Origin: JBBQVS01 sp964250805
GTDB lineage: Bacteria; Chloroflexota; Ktedonobacteria; Ktedonobacterales; Ktedonobacteraceae
Assembly (NCBI GenBank): GCA_964250805.1
Contig: CAXUHG010000017.1
Location: 1-64,000, forward strand
Reading direction: 5' to 3'
Length of the DNA stretch: 64,000 bases
Below the pieces are notes generated by a model. The model saw only the letters and a list, made by a program, of their open reading frames with translations, was not told where the DNA came from and searched no databases. The stretch's first letter is position 1; the number at the start of each line of letters is the position of its first letter. Below are positions 54,857-63,926 of this stretch, piece by piece. The position numbers were made by a program, and so were the translations under genes.

Positions 54857-57346
54857 ATGTATACATTACCCGTAGAAGTCACGAGCGAGCGTATTCCTGG
54901 CGTCGCACCTGTGAGCGAACATTCGCTATTCTCCGCAATTACAGAGGCACAGCCTGTGACGATTGTCGAAGAGCGCGACGAGGATGATACCAGCGTTCTC
55001 AAGCAGGTCGTCCATGCTGTCCGTGTGCCGCTTGATGGCGAATGGTTGCGCCATGCATACATAGATGAGCCAGAGATGCAACCCATCGGGCGTGATTTCG
55101 ACGATAGCACATGGGAGCATGTCTTCGTACCCAACAACTTTGGCCTGGAACCCGCACTCTCGGCACACTTTGGTCCTGTCTACTATCGTCGCCGTCTTGC
55201 CACACTCGAATCGCCCCATACGTTGTTGCTCTTCGAGGCCGTCGATTATCTCGCGGATGTGTGGTTAGACGATGAACACCTCGGACATCACGAAGGCTAT
55301 TTCGCCCCCTTCTGCTTTGATGTAAGTGACAGAGTACAGGGTGGCTCCATTCTCACGGTACGTGTGCAGGCACCCTTTGAGCAGTTGGCAGACGACGAGC
55401 CTATTTTTGAACACGCGAAAAAGACAATCAAGGGCACTCTGAACTATCACGACTCGCGCCCCGGCGGTCTCCCCGGCTCAAATCTTACGCCAGGATGGAC
55501 GGCACATCTCGGTCAATCCCTCACGACGGGCGGTATAACGGGGAGTGTCGCATTGTGCGGTAGCGGTCCTGTACGGCTGGATGCATTGTTTGCAACTCCG
55601 CTAGATGTCGAGGCGGGAATTGTACATATCGCAGCTCTATTTACTAACGTGACAGCCGATCTCATCGAGGGCAGTTTTAAGCTAGAGATTGCTTTAGCAG
55701 AGCAAGAGCCGCCAAGTACTACTCTACCGATTACATTCGCGGCTGGCGCGAACCGTCTTGATGTGCGTGTCACGCTTTCTAAGCCTCTGCTATGGTGGCC
55801 TGTCTCACACGCCGACCTCGGGCAGCCTACACTCTATACTGCTACTGGTACAGTGATGCTTGAGAATGTATTGTCCGATGTACGCACTACAACATTTGGT
55901 ATGCGTACCGCACAGGTGACGGGCGAGCCTCGACACTTAGAGGTGAATGGTCGCGCCGTGTTTGTGCAGGCGGCGAACTATATTCCGCACCAGCATTTCG
56001 CGGATGTAGACGTAGAATTTTATCGCCGTGATATGAAGCTTGCTATTGCTGCCAATCTGAACAGCTTTGGCGTGCATGGACATATTCAAACTCCATCATG
56101 CTACGACGCAGCGGATCAGGAGGGGATTCTGCTCTTTCAGGATTTCGCGCTGCAATGGCGGTATGACTCTGGTACGGAGACCAATCCAGGCTTCATTGAA
56201 AAAGCCTGCCGCCAGGTTGCGGAGATGGCCTATACCTACTGGAATCATCCTTCAATCGTGTACTGGGCTTGCCACAACGAACCGATGGCAATGTTTTCCC
56301 CTGGACAAGAGCCGAATCCTGCACTCGATAGCGACAATCAAGCGTTGGATGAAGCACTCGAAATCCGTTTGCGACAGGTCGAATCGTACCGTCATATTCA
56401 CCGCGCGTCAGGAATTGGCGATGACTTGCATATGTACGATGGCTCTCTCAGTGGTAGCACCGTATACAATGTACGTACTCATCGTTCGTGGTTTGTGAGC
56501 GAGTACGGCTTTTGGACGCTTGGACCACGTATCGATAAATGGAACGATCAGGGTTGGCCTCCCGATGAGTTCCAGATGCGCCAATGGCTCAGCCGACTCT
56601 CGTTTGGTCCCTCGACGATGAATTTCACGGGTCTGCCAGAACGCTATACAACGCGTAGCGCATGGCAGCAGGTGACAGAGATGTACGGAGCCTTTCTCGC
56701 CAAGTATCAGACAGAATGGTTTCGCATTCATCGCGGCGACCCCTTCTACGCCTATCGCTGGCACTTCTTCGTCGATTGGTGGGGCTGGGCTGGTGGTGGT
56801 CTCGTCGATGTCGAGCGCAAGCCAAAGGCAACCTATACCGCGTTACAAGCGGCGTCACGCCGAGTTCTGGTGGCAACGTCACAACCTAACACGCTCTTTG
56901 CACCTGGAACCGAACTACAATTTCCAATTTACGCCATCAACGAGCTACGTGCAACGCTTCCGCTTCACGTCTTCTGGCGTTGGTCGCGTATCTCGTCCTC
57001 AATCGTGATTGGGGTTGATAACGAGGTAACGCAACGCTTTCACGTCCTTGCACCAGCCAGCGAAAACGCTATGATTGCCCTACCACATCCGCAGCATTCC
57101 GGCGATGTACTGGTATCGGGTAGCATTATTGGTGAAGTGGGACCTGAAACAACAACACTTCTGGATACCTTGACATTACAATTGCCCGACGACGAGCTAG
57201 TGGGTGTTACGCTCGACCTCTTCTGGGGCGATGGAGAAACCAACTCGTTTCATATAGTTACAGCGAAAGAGGATTGGTTTTGCGGTCCTGGTGCGTTTGT
57301 TATAAGCGATGGAAAGCCAAGACGATTTGATGGAGTGATAGAGTGA
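54857..57346 (+). CDS. Glycoside hydrolase family 2 (beta-mannosidase/beta-glucuronidase-like)
   Basis: Cleaves beta-linked sugars by a retaining mechanism. The 829-residue protein has the GH2 sugar-binding domain (PLDGEWLRHAYIDE...YYRRRL, residues about 60-200), an immunoglobulin-like domain, and the TIM-barrel. The acid/base is E475 in YWACHNEPMAM; the nucleophile is E549 in FVSEYGFW. No signal peptide is seen, so it acts in the cytoplasm. GGAGA precedes the ATG. No sugar transporter is adjacent; substrate unknown. Confidence 0.9.
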   Translation: MYTLPVEVTSERIPGVAPVSEHSLFSAITEAQPVTIVEERDEDDTSVLKQVVHAVRVPLDGEWLRHAYIDEPEMQPIGRDFDDSTWEHVFVPNNFGLEPALSAHFGPVYYRRRLATLESPHTLLLFEAVDYLADVWLDDEHLGHHEGYFAPFCFDVSDRVQGGSILTVRVQAPFEQLADDEPIFEHAKKTIKGTLNYHDSRPGGLPGSNLTPGWTAHLGQSLTTGGITGSVALCGSGPVRLDALFATPLDVEAGIVHIAALFTNVTADLIEGSFKLEIALAEQEPPSTTLPITFAAGANRLDVRVTLSKPLLWWPVSHADLGQPTLYTATGTVMLENVLSDVRTTTFGMRTAQVTGEPRHLEVNGRAVFVQAANYIPHQHFADVDVEFYRRDMKLAIAANLNSFGVHGHIQTPSCYDAADQEGILLFQDFALQWRYDSGTETNPGFIEKACRQVAEMAYTYWNHPSIVYWACHNEPMAMFSPGQEPNPALDSDNQALDEALEIRLRQVESYRHIHRASGIGDDLHMYDGSLSGSTVYNVRTHRSWFVSEYGFWTLGPRIDKWNDQGWPPDEFQMRQWLSRLSFGPSTMNFTGLPERYTTRSAWQQVTEMYGAFLAKYQTEWFRIHRGDPFYAYRWHFFVDWWGWAGGGLVDVERKPKATYTALQAASRRVLVATSQPNTLFAPGTELQFPIYAINELRATLPLHVFWRWSRISSSIVIGVDNEVTQRFHVLAPASENAMIALPHPQHSGDVLVSGSIIGEVGPETTTLLDTLTLQLPDDELVGVTLDLFWGDGETNSFHIVTAKEDWFCGPGAFVISDGKPRRFDGVIE

Positions 57347-57407
57347 TATTTGGTGTCTCCCCCACCACCTTGCAAAGTGGTGGGACATACACCAAATCTC
57401 ACTCTAT
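57338..57407. terminator. Imperfect hairpin terminator between convergent genes
   Basis: TAGAGTGA, ATTTGGTGT and CCACCAC on the left pair with GTGGTGG, ACACCAAAT and TCACTCTA on the right, with small internal bulges. The glycosidase stop is inside the left arm; the right arm ends 5 nt before the reverse-strand gene end. Confidence 0.75.
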
Positions 57408-57411
57408 GAAA

Positions 57412-57927
57412 TTACGCACTTACAACGTGAGCTGTTCTTTCCTCTGGTGTCAGCCGACGAAGTAGCCAGATAAGAGTGCCAAGCACAATGACAAGTGAGA
57501 GTGCCTTAAATTCTAGCCCAAAGAATGGGAGCACTTTTGTGAAGAAGATTGCTCCAATCGTACCAGCAAGAGGCATCACGCAACCCGGACAGCCAAAGGT
57601 GGCAATGCCCAGTCCCAGCGTAGCGGCGGTAGAGCATGCCGTACCTGTAAACATGGAGCTATGATTGCGGTAATTGGCGAGAGTTAGTGAGATGAGAATT
57701 GCGGAAAGCAACGCAGTCAACACATCAAGGATAATTGAGCCAGTGACGTACCACACACCAAAGTAATGGGCGTAGAATTGTAACGATTGAATATGAGTTG
57801 TGAAAAGTGTTGTGTGCTTGCCGCCTTCCCGTAAATCAAAAAAGCCATACAATGCTACAAAGAAAACGGTTAAAATAACTGTCAATGCAAGGTAAGATGG
57901 TTTCCTGAGCATCGTTCGGATGTTCAT
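57412..57927 (-). CDS. Integral membrane protein with CPGC motif, unknown function
   Basis: Not recognised. The 171-residue product has about four TM helices and a short cytoplasmic tail. A FGCPGCVMPLAG block lies in the third helix region, where a CxxC pair in a membrane could bind metal or do thiol chemistry. Residues 45-50 (TTHIQSL) sit in an external loop. AGGAGAG precedes the ATG. It faces the glycosidase gene. Confidence 0.75.
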   Translation of the reverse strand: MNIRTMLRKPSYLALTVILTVFFVALYGFFDLREGGKHTTLFTTHIQSLQFYAHYFGVWYVTGSIILDVLTALLSAILISLTLANYRNHSSMFTGTACSTAATLGLGIATFGCPGCVMPLAGTIGAIFFTKVLPFFGLEFKALSLVIVLGTLIWLLRRLTPEERTAHVVSA

Positions 57928-58140
57928 TGTGCTGCTCTCTCCTGTTATGGGTAGTGTAAGAGTAAAGACTTTAGTATTTATATATTAAGTTTTACAAATA
58001 CTTTCCTATGCTTATGCTTGCTTTACCACACAAAGCTTCTTTACCTAGTAAAGACATGTAAATTTTGCTATGTCAAGTTAATCAGCTACAATTTATAACA
58101 TAGTATTATATCGCTTTGCTAAAATAGCTAGTAAGTATGG

Positions 58141-58170
58141 TTGACAATAAGTATACCTCTAGCTTATTAT
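58141..58170 (+). promoter_or_regulatory. Probable promoter of the RDD gene
   Basis: TTGACA (58141-58146), 18-nt spacer and TATTAT (58165-58170). The 396-bp interval 57928-58323 is AT-rich and otherwise featureless; an AAGGAGA just before 58324 is the ribosome-binding site. Confidence 0.6.
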
Positions 58171-58323
58171 TAGCTGGGCTAATTTCGGTCCAATTTTTGC
58201 CCGTCTCCTATCGCAGTGTCGCTGGCATGAAGAGACGTTTACATACAAGCAATTCCAATTTCCCTATCTCTTATGGCAACACACAAAGATAGCAGATTAA
58301 TAACGATTTAAGGAGAGTATTGT

Positions 58324-58779
58324 ATGCAGTCACAAACGCCCTATCAGCAACAGCCTTATCAGCAACAAGTGCCAGCAATGGCCTACGTTGGTGTCGGTCC
58401 ACGTTTTCTCGCGCTCCTTATTGATGCAATTATTGTTGGGGTCGTAGTCGGTATCCTTACTGGTATAGGGGTCGCTGGTAGAAATGCCGGTATCATCTCT
58501 ATTACCGGCGGCATCGGTGGTCTTATAGGCATTCTCTACTTCTTTGTGCTAGAGGCCACAATGGGTGCTACGCTTGGTAAGCGTCTTATGGGTTTACGCA
58601 TTGTGAAAGAAGATGGTTCACCCATCAGTTGGGGTGAGTCCATCATTCGCAATCTGCTCCGTATCGTTGATGGTTTGTTCTTCTACCTTGTTGGTGCCAT
58701 CATCATTTGGAACACTCAGCGTCGCCAACGTCTTGGAGACATTCTAGCGCATACCGTTGTCGTTAGAGCGCGAGGTTAA
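58324..58779 (+). CDS. RDD-family membrane protein
   Basis: 151 residues. After a Gln/Tyr/Pro-rich start (QQQPYQQQ) comes the RDD domain: RFLALLIDAIIVG, a Gly-rich second helix, then TLGKRLMGLRIV and IIRNLLRIVDGL. Members act in Na+/H+ exchange or membrane stress, but this one's function is not known. It ends in a 36-bp hairpin. Confidence 0.9.
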   Translation: MQSQTPYQQQPYQQQVPAMAYVGVGPRFLALLIDAIIVGVVVGILTGIGVAGRNAGIISITGGIGGLIGILYFFVLEATMGATLGKRLMGLRIVKEDGSPISWGESIIRNLLRIVDGLFFYLVGAIIIWNTQRRQRLGDILAHTVVVRARG

Positions 58780-58787
58780 TCTACTTC

Positions 58788-58862
58788 CATGTCCAGAAAA
58801 AAGAAGAGCAAACGTATCAGGCCATCGGCCTGATACGTTTGCTCTTCTTTTTTCTGGACATG
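58788..58862 (+). terminator. 36-bp perfect hairpin terminator
   Basis: Arms 58788-58823 and 58827-58862 pair without mismatch around a 3-nt loop. Confidence 0.85.
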
Positions 58863-58959
58863 CCTTCCCTTTTTGTAGTATCGTAAGAGAAGTAGTGTGT
58901 GTTTGTAAGCGGAAGCATATAAACACATGCATAGTGCAAAAAGGAGCATTTTCCCAATT

Positions 58960-59244
58960 ATGGCAAAAGCAACTTGGAACGGCGTCGTACTCGCCGAAAG
59001 CAATAACACCGAGGTCGTAGAGGGCAACCAATACTTCCCCGCCGACTCTGTAAAGCGCGAATACTTCAAAGAGAGCAGTACTCACTCCACCTGCCCGTGG
59101 AAGGGTCTCGCCAGCTACTACACCATCGAAGTCAACGGTAAAGAGAATACAGACGCTGCATGGTACTATCCTGAGCCAAAGGATGCCGCCAAGCAGATCA
59201 AGGATCACGTCGCCTTCTGGAAGGGCGTCGAAGTCGAAGTCTAA
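58960..59244 (+). CDS. DUF427 family protein
   Basis: A 94-residue single-domain protein of the DUF427 (PF04248) family, whose function is unknown. The diagnostic blocks are present: ATWNGVVLAES, YFPADSVKREYF, TCPWKGLASYY and AWYYPEPKDAAKQIKDHVAFWKGVEVEV. ATG at 58960 follows AAGGAG; an upstream ATG at 58927 would add 11 residues. Confidence 0.92.
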   Translation: MAKATWNGVVLAESNNTEVVEGNQYFPADSVKREYFKESSTHSTCPWKGLASYYTIEVNGKENTDAAWYYPEPKDAAKQIKDHVAFWKGVEVEV

Positions 59245-59314
59245 TATTCCACAGACACAAGACATAGGCAGTAAGCGTTCACGCTTACTGCCTATGTCTT
59301 GTGTCTGTGGAATA
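59245..59314 (+). terminator. 34-bp perfect hairpin terminator
   Basis: Arms 59245-59278 and 59281-59314 pair without mismatch around 2 unpaired bases. It directly follows the DUF427 stop. Confidence 0.85.
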
Positions 59315-59475
59315 AATAGTTTTCATTTCGATGTTTAAGTCAAATAGAAGCTCCTACGCTTCTCCTTTGCAACGCTGCAAACTCTTAACAGACCCAATGA
59401 TGCCTTTCTAGTCGTCCTCGGCAGAGAACGGCTTTATTATTGTTAAATTGTACTATTTCTATCTGAGAAGGGTAA

Positions 59476-60918
59476 ATGGGAATGACAAAACAAGCGAAAA
59501 TTATTATCACAATAGCCTTGATGCTGGGTATGGCTCTGGCTGCTCTCGACACCACGATTGTCGGAACTGCTTTGCCGAGCATCGTCGGCAAACTGGGTGG
59601 CATTACACTCTATAGTTGGGTTTTCTCAATTTATCTTCTCACCTCTACCACTACAGTACCGATCTATGGCAAACTCGCGGACCTTTACGGGCGTAAACCA
59701 CTTTTTCTCTTTGGTGCGACTCTCTTTCTAATTGGCTCGGCGGCTTCTGGCGCGGCACAGTCGATGGAGCAGTTAATTGTCTTTCGCGCCATTCAAGGGC
59801 TAGGTGCGGGCGCGGTATTGCCGATTGTACTTACCATCATTGGTGATATCTTCGCCTTGGAAGAGCGAGCGCGAGTGCAAGGNNNNNNNNNNNNNNNNNN
59901 NNNNNNNNNNNNNNNNNNNNNNNNNNNNNNNNNNNNNNNNNNNNNNNNNNNNNNNNNNNNNNNNNNNNNNNNNNNNNNNNNNCTGCTACAGGGTGGTACG
60001 TCGTGGGCATGGACCTCGTTCCAGAGTATCGCGCTTTTTGTTGTCGCCGCCGTTCTCCTTGTCTTGTTCATCCTTGCTGAGCAGCGTGCTAAAGAACCGA
60101 TTCTGCCGCTCGACCTCTTCAAAAATCGCATCATCACGATTTCAAGTATCGGAGGCGTTGCGCTAGGTGTGTTGATGTTCGGCATCACCTCATATGTGCC
60201 GCTATTTGTGCAAGGTGTTAAGGGTGGTAGCGCAACCAGCGCGGGTATTACACTTGGACCGTTATTGTTGGCGTGGCCTATCGCTGCAACCATTAGTGGT
60301 AAAGTTGTTCTCACGTATGGCTATCGTCTCACTGCTGTCGTTGGCATGTTTGCTGCGGCTGTCGGTGTCGCCATGACGATGCTTTTCAATGTCCAGACAA
60401 GCCTTGCGTTTATTATCGTTGCGATGGTCTTGATTGGCACTGGTCTCGGCTTCGCAAGTTCCGTCTTCATTCTCTCGGTACAGAATGCGGTGCCGTGGAA
60501 TCTACGTGGTGTGGCGACAGCCACGACGCAATTCTTCCGCACAATGGGTGGTACCGTTGGTGTTGCCATCATGGGCACGATTCTCAACGCGCAAATGGCT
60601 GGACGTTTCGCGCCAATTTATGCTCAATTCTCCGCTGTTGCCAGTCGTTTGCCGAAAAATATCGCACCCGCAAATGTGCTACTCACACCAGAGTTACGCG
60701 CCTCATTGCCGCTTGCATTTCTAACGCAACTACAGAATGCCCTTTCTCAAAGCCTGTTCTGGGTTTATGGCTTTACTCTGTTACTTGCCGTCATTGGACT
60801 CGCCGTCATGTTTCTCTTCCCCGGTGGACGTGCTGATAAGTATGCCTACAAGCCAACTGAAGAGGAAATCGCGGCGACTCCTGCACCAATCGCCGAGTCA
60901 TTAGCAAACGTTGGATAA
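59476..60918 (+). CDS. MFS multidrug exporter, DHA2 family, with internal assembly gap
   Basis: A 14-helix drug:H+ antiporter. The N-terminal motif D1 (AALDTTIVGTALPSIVG) and motif A (GKLADLYGRKP) are clear; the C-terminal half includes TEEEIAATPA at the tail. 100 N at 59883-59982 replace sequence after ERARVQG. Related proteins have roughly 80 residues between that motif and the LLQGGTSWAWTS-like block, so about 250 bp is missing and the true length is nearer 530. A short hairpin-like start region with two ATG options (59476, 59482) precedes it. Confidence 0.88.
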   Translation: MGMTKQAKIIITIALMLGMALAALDTTIVGTALPSIVGKLGGITLYSWVFSIYLLTSTTTVPIYGKLADLYGRKPLFLFGATLFLIGSAASGAAQSMEQLIVFRAIQGLGAGAVLPIVLTIIGDIFALEERARVQXXXXXXXXXXXXXXXXXXXXXXXXXXXXXXXXXXLLQGGTSWAWTSFQSIALFVVAAVLLVLFILAEQRAKEPILPLDLFKNRIITISSIGGVALGVLMFGITSYVPLFVQGVKGGSATSAGITLGPLLLAWPIAATISGKVVLTYGYRLTAVVGMFAAAVGVAMTMLFNVQTSLAFIIVAMVLIGTGLGFASSVFILSVQNAVPWNLRGVATATTQFFRTMGGTVGVAIMGTILNAQMAGRFAPIYAQFSAVASRLPKNIAPANVLLTPELRASLPLAFLTQLQNALSQSLFWVYGFTLLLAVIGLAVMFLFPGGRADKYAYKPTEEEIAATPAPIAESLANVG

Positions 60919-60984
60919 AAGAGTATAAAGACATGCATGGGTAGGCAACGAATTGCCTACCCATGCATGTCTTTATACTCTTTT
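60917..60984. terminator. 32-bp perfect hairpin terminator
   Basis: Arms 60917-60948 and 60953-60984 pair perfectly with a CGAA loop. It overlaps the MFS stop on the left and touches the PAP2 stop on the right, so it ends both convergent genes. Confidence 0.85.
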
Positions 60985-61828
60985 ACTTTTCATCCTGCTC
61001 GTCGCCGGGTTGCTGTAATGGCTTCACCAATTCGTCGGGCACAAGCATCTGTGTACCCTTTGGCGGATGGAGCCACGCCTTTACACGTAGGTAGAGCGTG
61101 ATGATGCCGCCAAACCAGAGGCCACCGTACAGATAGCCCGCCATCACATCGCTAGGCCAGTGTGCGCCTAGATAGATACGGGAAGGACCAATCGTTGCGA
61201 TCATGCCCGTGCAGAATGCTATTAAGGCATTACGTAACCGTCCAGGTTTCCAGTTCGTGGCGAGCAGATAGATCAGCAGACCATAAAAATTGGTGTAGTG
61301 CATGACGTGTCCGCTGGGGAAACTCGGCTCGTTGATGACACGCACAACCGTTACCAGTTTTTTATCCGGTCGAGGCCGTTTGATGAGTCGTTTCACAATT
61401 GCATTAAGAATATTTGACGAGGTTGTCAAAAGAATAAACAATGCCTCTAAGCGGAAACGCAAGGCCCAGAACAGACCCGCGACACCAATTGTTTCTGGTA
61501 CCGACCATTGCCAGAAGCCAACCTGAGACACCCAATACATAAAATTGTAAAAAATTGGATTTTTCTGTCTTTGGAGCCGTGCTGTAATCGTCACGTCGCC
61601 TGGGAAAAATTGTGTGCGTTGCGCGATCCATGAAAGAATGCCCGCGCCTGAAAGCAGCCATAGATAAAATGCTAGAAACATAGTGCCGCGTGAAACCGCT
61701 TTACGACCAGAGTATGATGATTCGGCGGCAACGCGTTGTGCCTCATTCGCAATATCAGGTATGTTTACCTGTGGCAAAGGAACATCAGTTGTATCTGACG
61801 GTGAATTATTGCTGGGATTAGTTGACAT
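60983..61828 (-). CDS. PAP2-family membrane phosphatase
   Basis: A 281-residue lipid phosphatase. The catalytic PAP2 motifs are complete: KRLIKRPRP, PSFPSGH and SRIYLGAHWPSDV. About six TM helices surround an external active site. Start MSTNPSNN at 61828. Its ATG overlaps the end of the upstream lipid kinase gene by 11 nt. Together they could interconvert diacylglycerol and phosphatidate, or handle undecaprenyl pyrophosphate. Confidence 0.9.
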   Translation of the reverse strand: MSTNPSNNSPSDTTDVPLPQVNIPDIANEAQRVAAESSYSGRKAVSRGTMFLAFYLWLLSGAGILSWIAQRTQFFPGDVTITARLQRQKNPIFYNFMYWVSQVGFWQWSVPETIGVAGLFWALRFRLEALFILLTTSSNILNAIVKRLIKRPRPDKKLVTVVRVINEPSFPSGHVMHYTNFYGLLIYLLATNWKPGRLRNALIAFCTGMIATIGPSRIYLGAHWPSDVMAGYLYGGLWFGGIITLYLRVKAWLHPPKGTQMLVPDELVKPLQQPGDEQDEK

Positions 61829-62864
61829 GTACCGTCCCTTTCTCTTCTGTTGAGGGGGCCTGTACCGTCTCGGCTCCCTCTTTTCTCTTAGCATGTGTGC
61901 GGCGTTGGCGGCGTCTCTTTTCGCCATCCACCACGTTTGGACCCTCGGCAACCTGTAGTGGTACACGCACGCTCAAAGCCCCCGCTGTCACCGATATAAA
62001 TGCTGGTGTGTGACCGTGAACAACACCATCTGCATGAATTGCGACGGGATAATCAGCGGTAATACGTAGCGTCTTGACTTTGCGCCGCGTAATCTTTGGT
62101 TCCAGAATACGTTTCCCTCGTGTGATTGAAATACTGTGCCGAATAAACTCAAGTTTGCTAAAGTTTTTATAGATGATTATGTCTAGTAAACCGTCATCCA
62201 TCAGGATATTAGGCGCGACCTGCAGATGCGCGCCGTAGTAAGGCGAATTACATACCGTCACCTGTAGCACTTGATAAGGGCGACTACGATGCCCATCGAA
62301 TGACACTTTGATACTTGCAGGCTTGAATGAGAAGAGCGAACGAAGACCATTAATGGTTCCACGTATGGTAGAGCGTAAGCCATAGCTTTTAATCTCCTCG
62401 GCGGCTGGAAAAAGTACCGCCTCTAGTCCAATACCCGCAACCTCAAGGAAAACGTGGTCGTTGATGTTGCCAATGTCTATCTTCTTCGTCTCACCTTTGG
62501 CAATAACAGCGCAGGCACCTTCAATGGTATCAGGAATACTGAGACTATGCGCGAGATTGTTCATTGTGCCCATTGCGATGATGCCCAACGTCGTAGTTGT
62601 GCCGATGAGTCCGCTTGCAACCGCGTGAATTGTGCCATCGCCACCCGCCGCGATAACGGTATCTACCCCCTCTGCCGCCGCCTTTTTTGCTAATCCACTC
62701 CCCGGATCATCAGGCGTTGTATACCACACTTCTGGCTCAATGTTGTACGTATGTAGTGCTGCTACGATATCTTGCTCATGTTTTTTGTATGTTTCCTCTT
62801 GATTCTCTTGAGGTGCTAATGAAGACTCGCCAGAGGCTGGATTGACAATGAGTATTGTACGCAT
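61818..62864 (-). CDS. Diacylglycerol/lipid kinase (DAGK/YegS/LCB5 type)
   Basis: A 348-residue lipid kinase. The catalytic-domain hallmarks are ILIVNPASG at the start and AAGGDGTIHAVASGL, with the C-terminal ATP-NAD-like half (DGLLDIIIY, IHADGVVHG). Start MRTILIVNPASG at 62864 with GGGAG upstream. It ends 11 nt inside the PAP2 gene, a translationally linked pair. Confidence 0.92.
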   Translation of the reverse strand: MRTILIVNPASGESSLAPQENQEETYKKHEQDIVAALHTYNIEPEVWYTTPDDPGSGLAKKAAAEGVDTVIAAGGDGTIHAVASGLIGTTTTLGIIAMGTMNNLAHSLSIPDTIEGACAVIAKGETKKIDIGNINDHVFLEVAGIGLEAVLFPAAEEIKSYGLRSTIRGTINGLRSLFSFKPASIKVSFDGHRSRPYQVLQVTVCNSPYYGAHLQVAPNILMDDGLLDIIIYKNFSKLEFIRHSISITRGKRILEPKITRRKVKTLRITADYPVAIHADGVVHGHTPAFISVTAGALSVRVPLQVAEGPNVVDGEKRRRQRRTHAKRKEGAETVQAPSTEEKGTVHVN

Positions 62865-62990
62865 ACGAACTCCCAGGGATGAATAGGTGTCGTCGTATTC
62901 TTTGCTAGTATCCTCCTCCTTACTACATCTCATCACTTCCTAGTACGTATTGTACTGTGTATTCGTGTCAAACTGGACTTATTAGTGAAA

Positions 62991-63033
62991 AAGCTTAGCA
63001 GTTGCTGAGAATAAGCTTAGCAATTACTGAGAA
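62991..63033. repeat. Tandem 21-bp direct repeats upstream of gmhA
   Basis: AAGCTTAGCA-GTTGCTGAGAA and AAGCTTAGCA-ATTACTGAGAA at 62991-63011 and 63013-63033, 22 bp apart (two helical turns), each with a near-palindromic centre. They look like paired protein-binding sites. TTGACT at 63054 could be a -35 box, but no well-spaced -10 was found. Confidence 0.55.
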
Positions 63034-63188
63034 CAAATGTACTCCTGTTATTGTTGACTTGTGTAAGACAAGCAATCTCGGATACTATTGAAAGCGGTAG
63101 GAATTTATTCGGGAATGTTTCCGTAAATTCTATGCTGATACAGAATTTTCAAAAAGTGTAGTTCTATAGTAGAGAAGAAATGTACGCC

Positions 63189-63926
63189 ATGTCTCGTCAA
63201 AAGCAACAGTCAACGTTCTTAGGTCCTTCTTTTGAACCGTTAGCAAAAGGAGCGTATCATGATGTCGTCGTAAACGCTCTGGTAGAGAGGCGTGTTCTCT
63301 TGGAGGACGCTTTGAGCAAGTTTGCGTTGCAGGCCGATACGCTAGCGTCTGTGGCACTGCACCTTGTCGAGACGTTGCGTAGCGGTCACAAGGTGCTTGT
63401 TGCAGGCAACGGTGGAAGTGCTGCCGAGGCACAGCATTTCGCGGCGGAACTGGTGGGACGTTTTAAGCGTGACCGCGCACCGTATGCGGTTCTCGCGTTG
63501 ACGACGGACACATCGATTCTTACCGCAGTCGCCAATGACTATGGGTATCAGGATATCTTCGCGCGTCAGGTGCTTGCCTTTGGTCAGCCGAACGATATGT
63601 TACTTGCCTTTAGTACCAGCGGTGAATCCGAGAACTTGTTACGGGCAGCTCATGCGAGTAGACAGTGCAAAATGATTACGGTTGCTATCACAGGTGAGGC
63701 AGCGAGCAGTCTTGAGGCGTTGTCTGACGTGACGATAAGAGTTCCTCTAGTTGATACGGCTCTTGTGCAGGAACTGCACATGATTGTGACGCATATCCTG
63801 TGCGACATCGTGGAAACACATCTCTCTTCAGAAAACAAGGATACAACAACTATGGTTTACAGACAGGAAGAACAAGCTGAAGCGATTGTATGGCAGACGA
63901 CAAGTCAGGAAGAGTGGCAGGCATGA
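63189..63926 (+). CDS. gmhA: Sedoheptulose 7-phosphate isomerase
   Basis: First enzyme of the ADP-heptose or GDP-heptose pathway; converts sedoheptulose 7-phosphate to D-glycero-heptose 7-phosphate. The SIS domain has VAGNGGSAAEAQHFAAELVGRF, LTTDTSILTAVANDYGY, FSTSGESEN and a C-terminal ELHMIVTHILCDIVE with the catalytic His. ATG at 63189 is preferred over 63180 because AGAGAAG then lies 11 nt upstream. Its TGA overlaps the next ATG (ATGA). A tail of about 30 polar residues follows the domain. Confidence 0.92.
   Translation: MSRQKQQSTFLGPSFEPLAKGAYHDVVVNALVERRVLLEDALSKFALQADTLASVALHLVETLRSGHKVLVAGNGGSAAEAQHFAAELVGRFKRDRAPYAVLALTTDTSILTAVANDYGYQDIFARQVLAFGQPNDMLLAFSTSGESENLLRAAHASRQCKMITVAITGEAASSLEALSDVTIRVPLVDTALVQELHMIVTHILCDIVETHLSSENKDTTTMVYRQEEQAEAIVWQTTSQEEWQA

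Noticed and set aside
54565..55137. Reverse-strand 190-residue ORF
   Set aside because: Spans the end of one gene, a repeat and the start of another; codes no recognisable domain.
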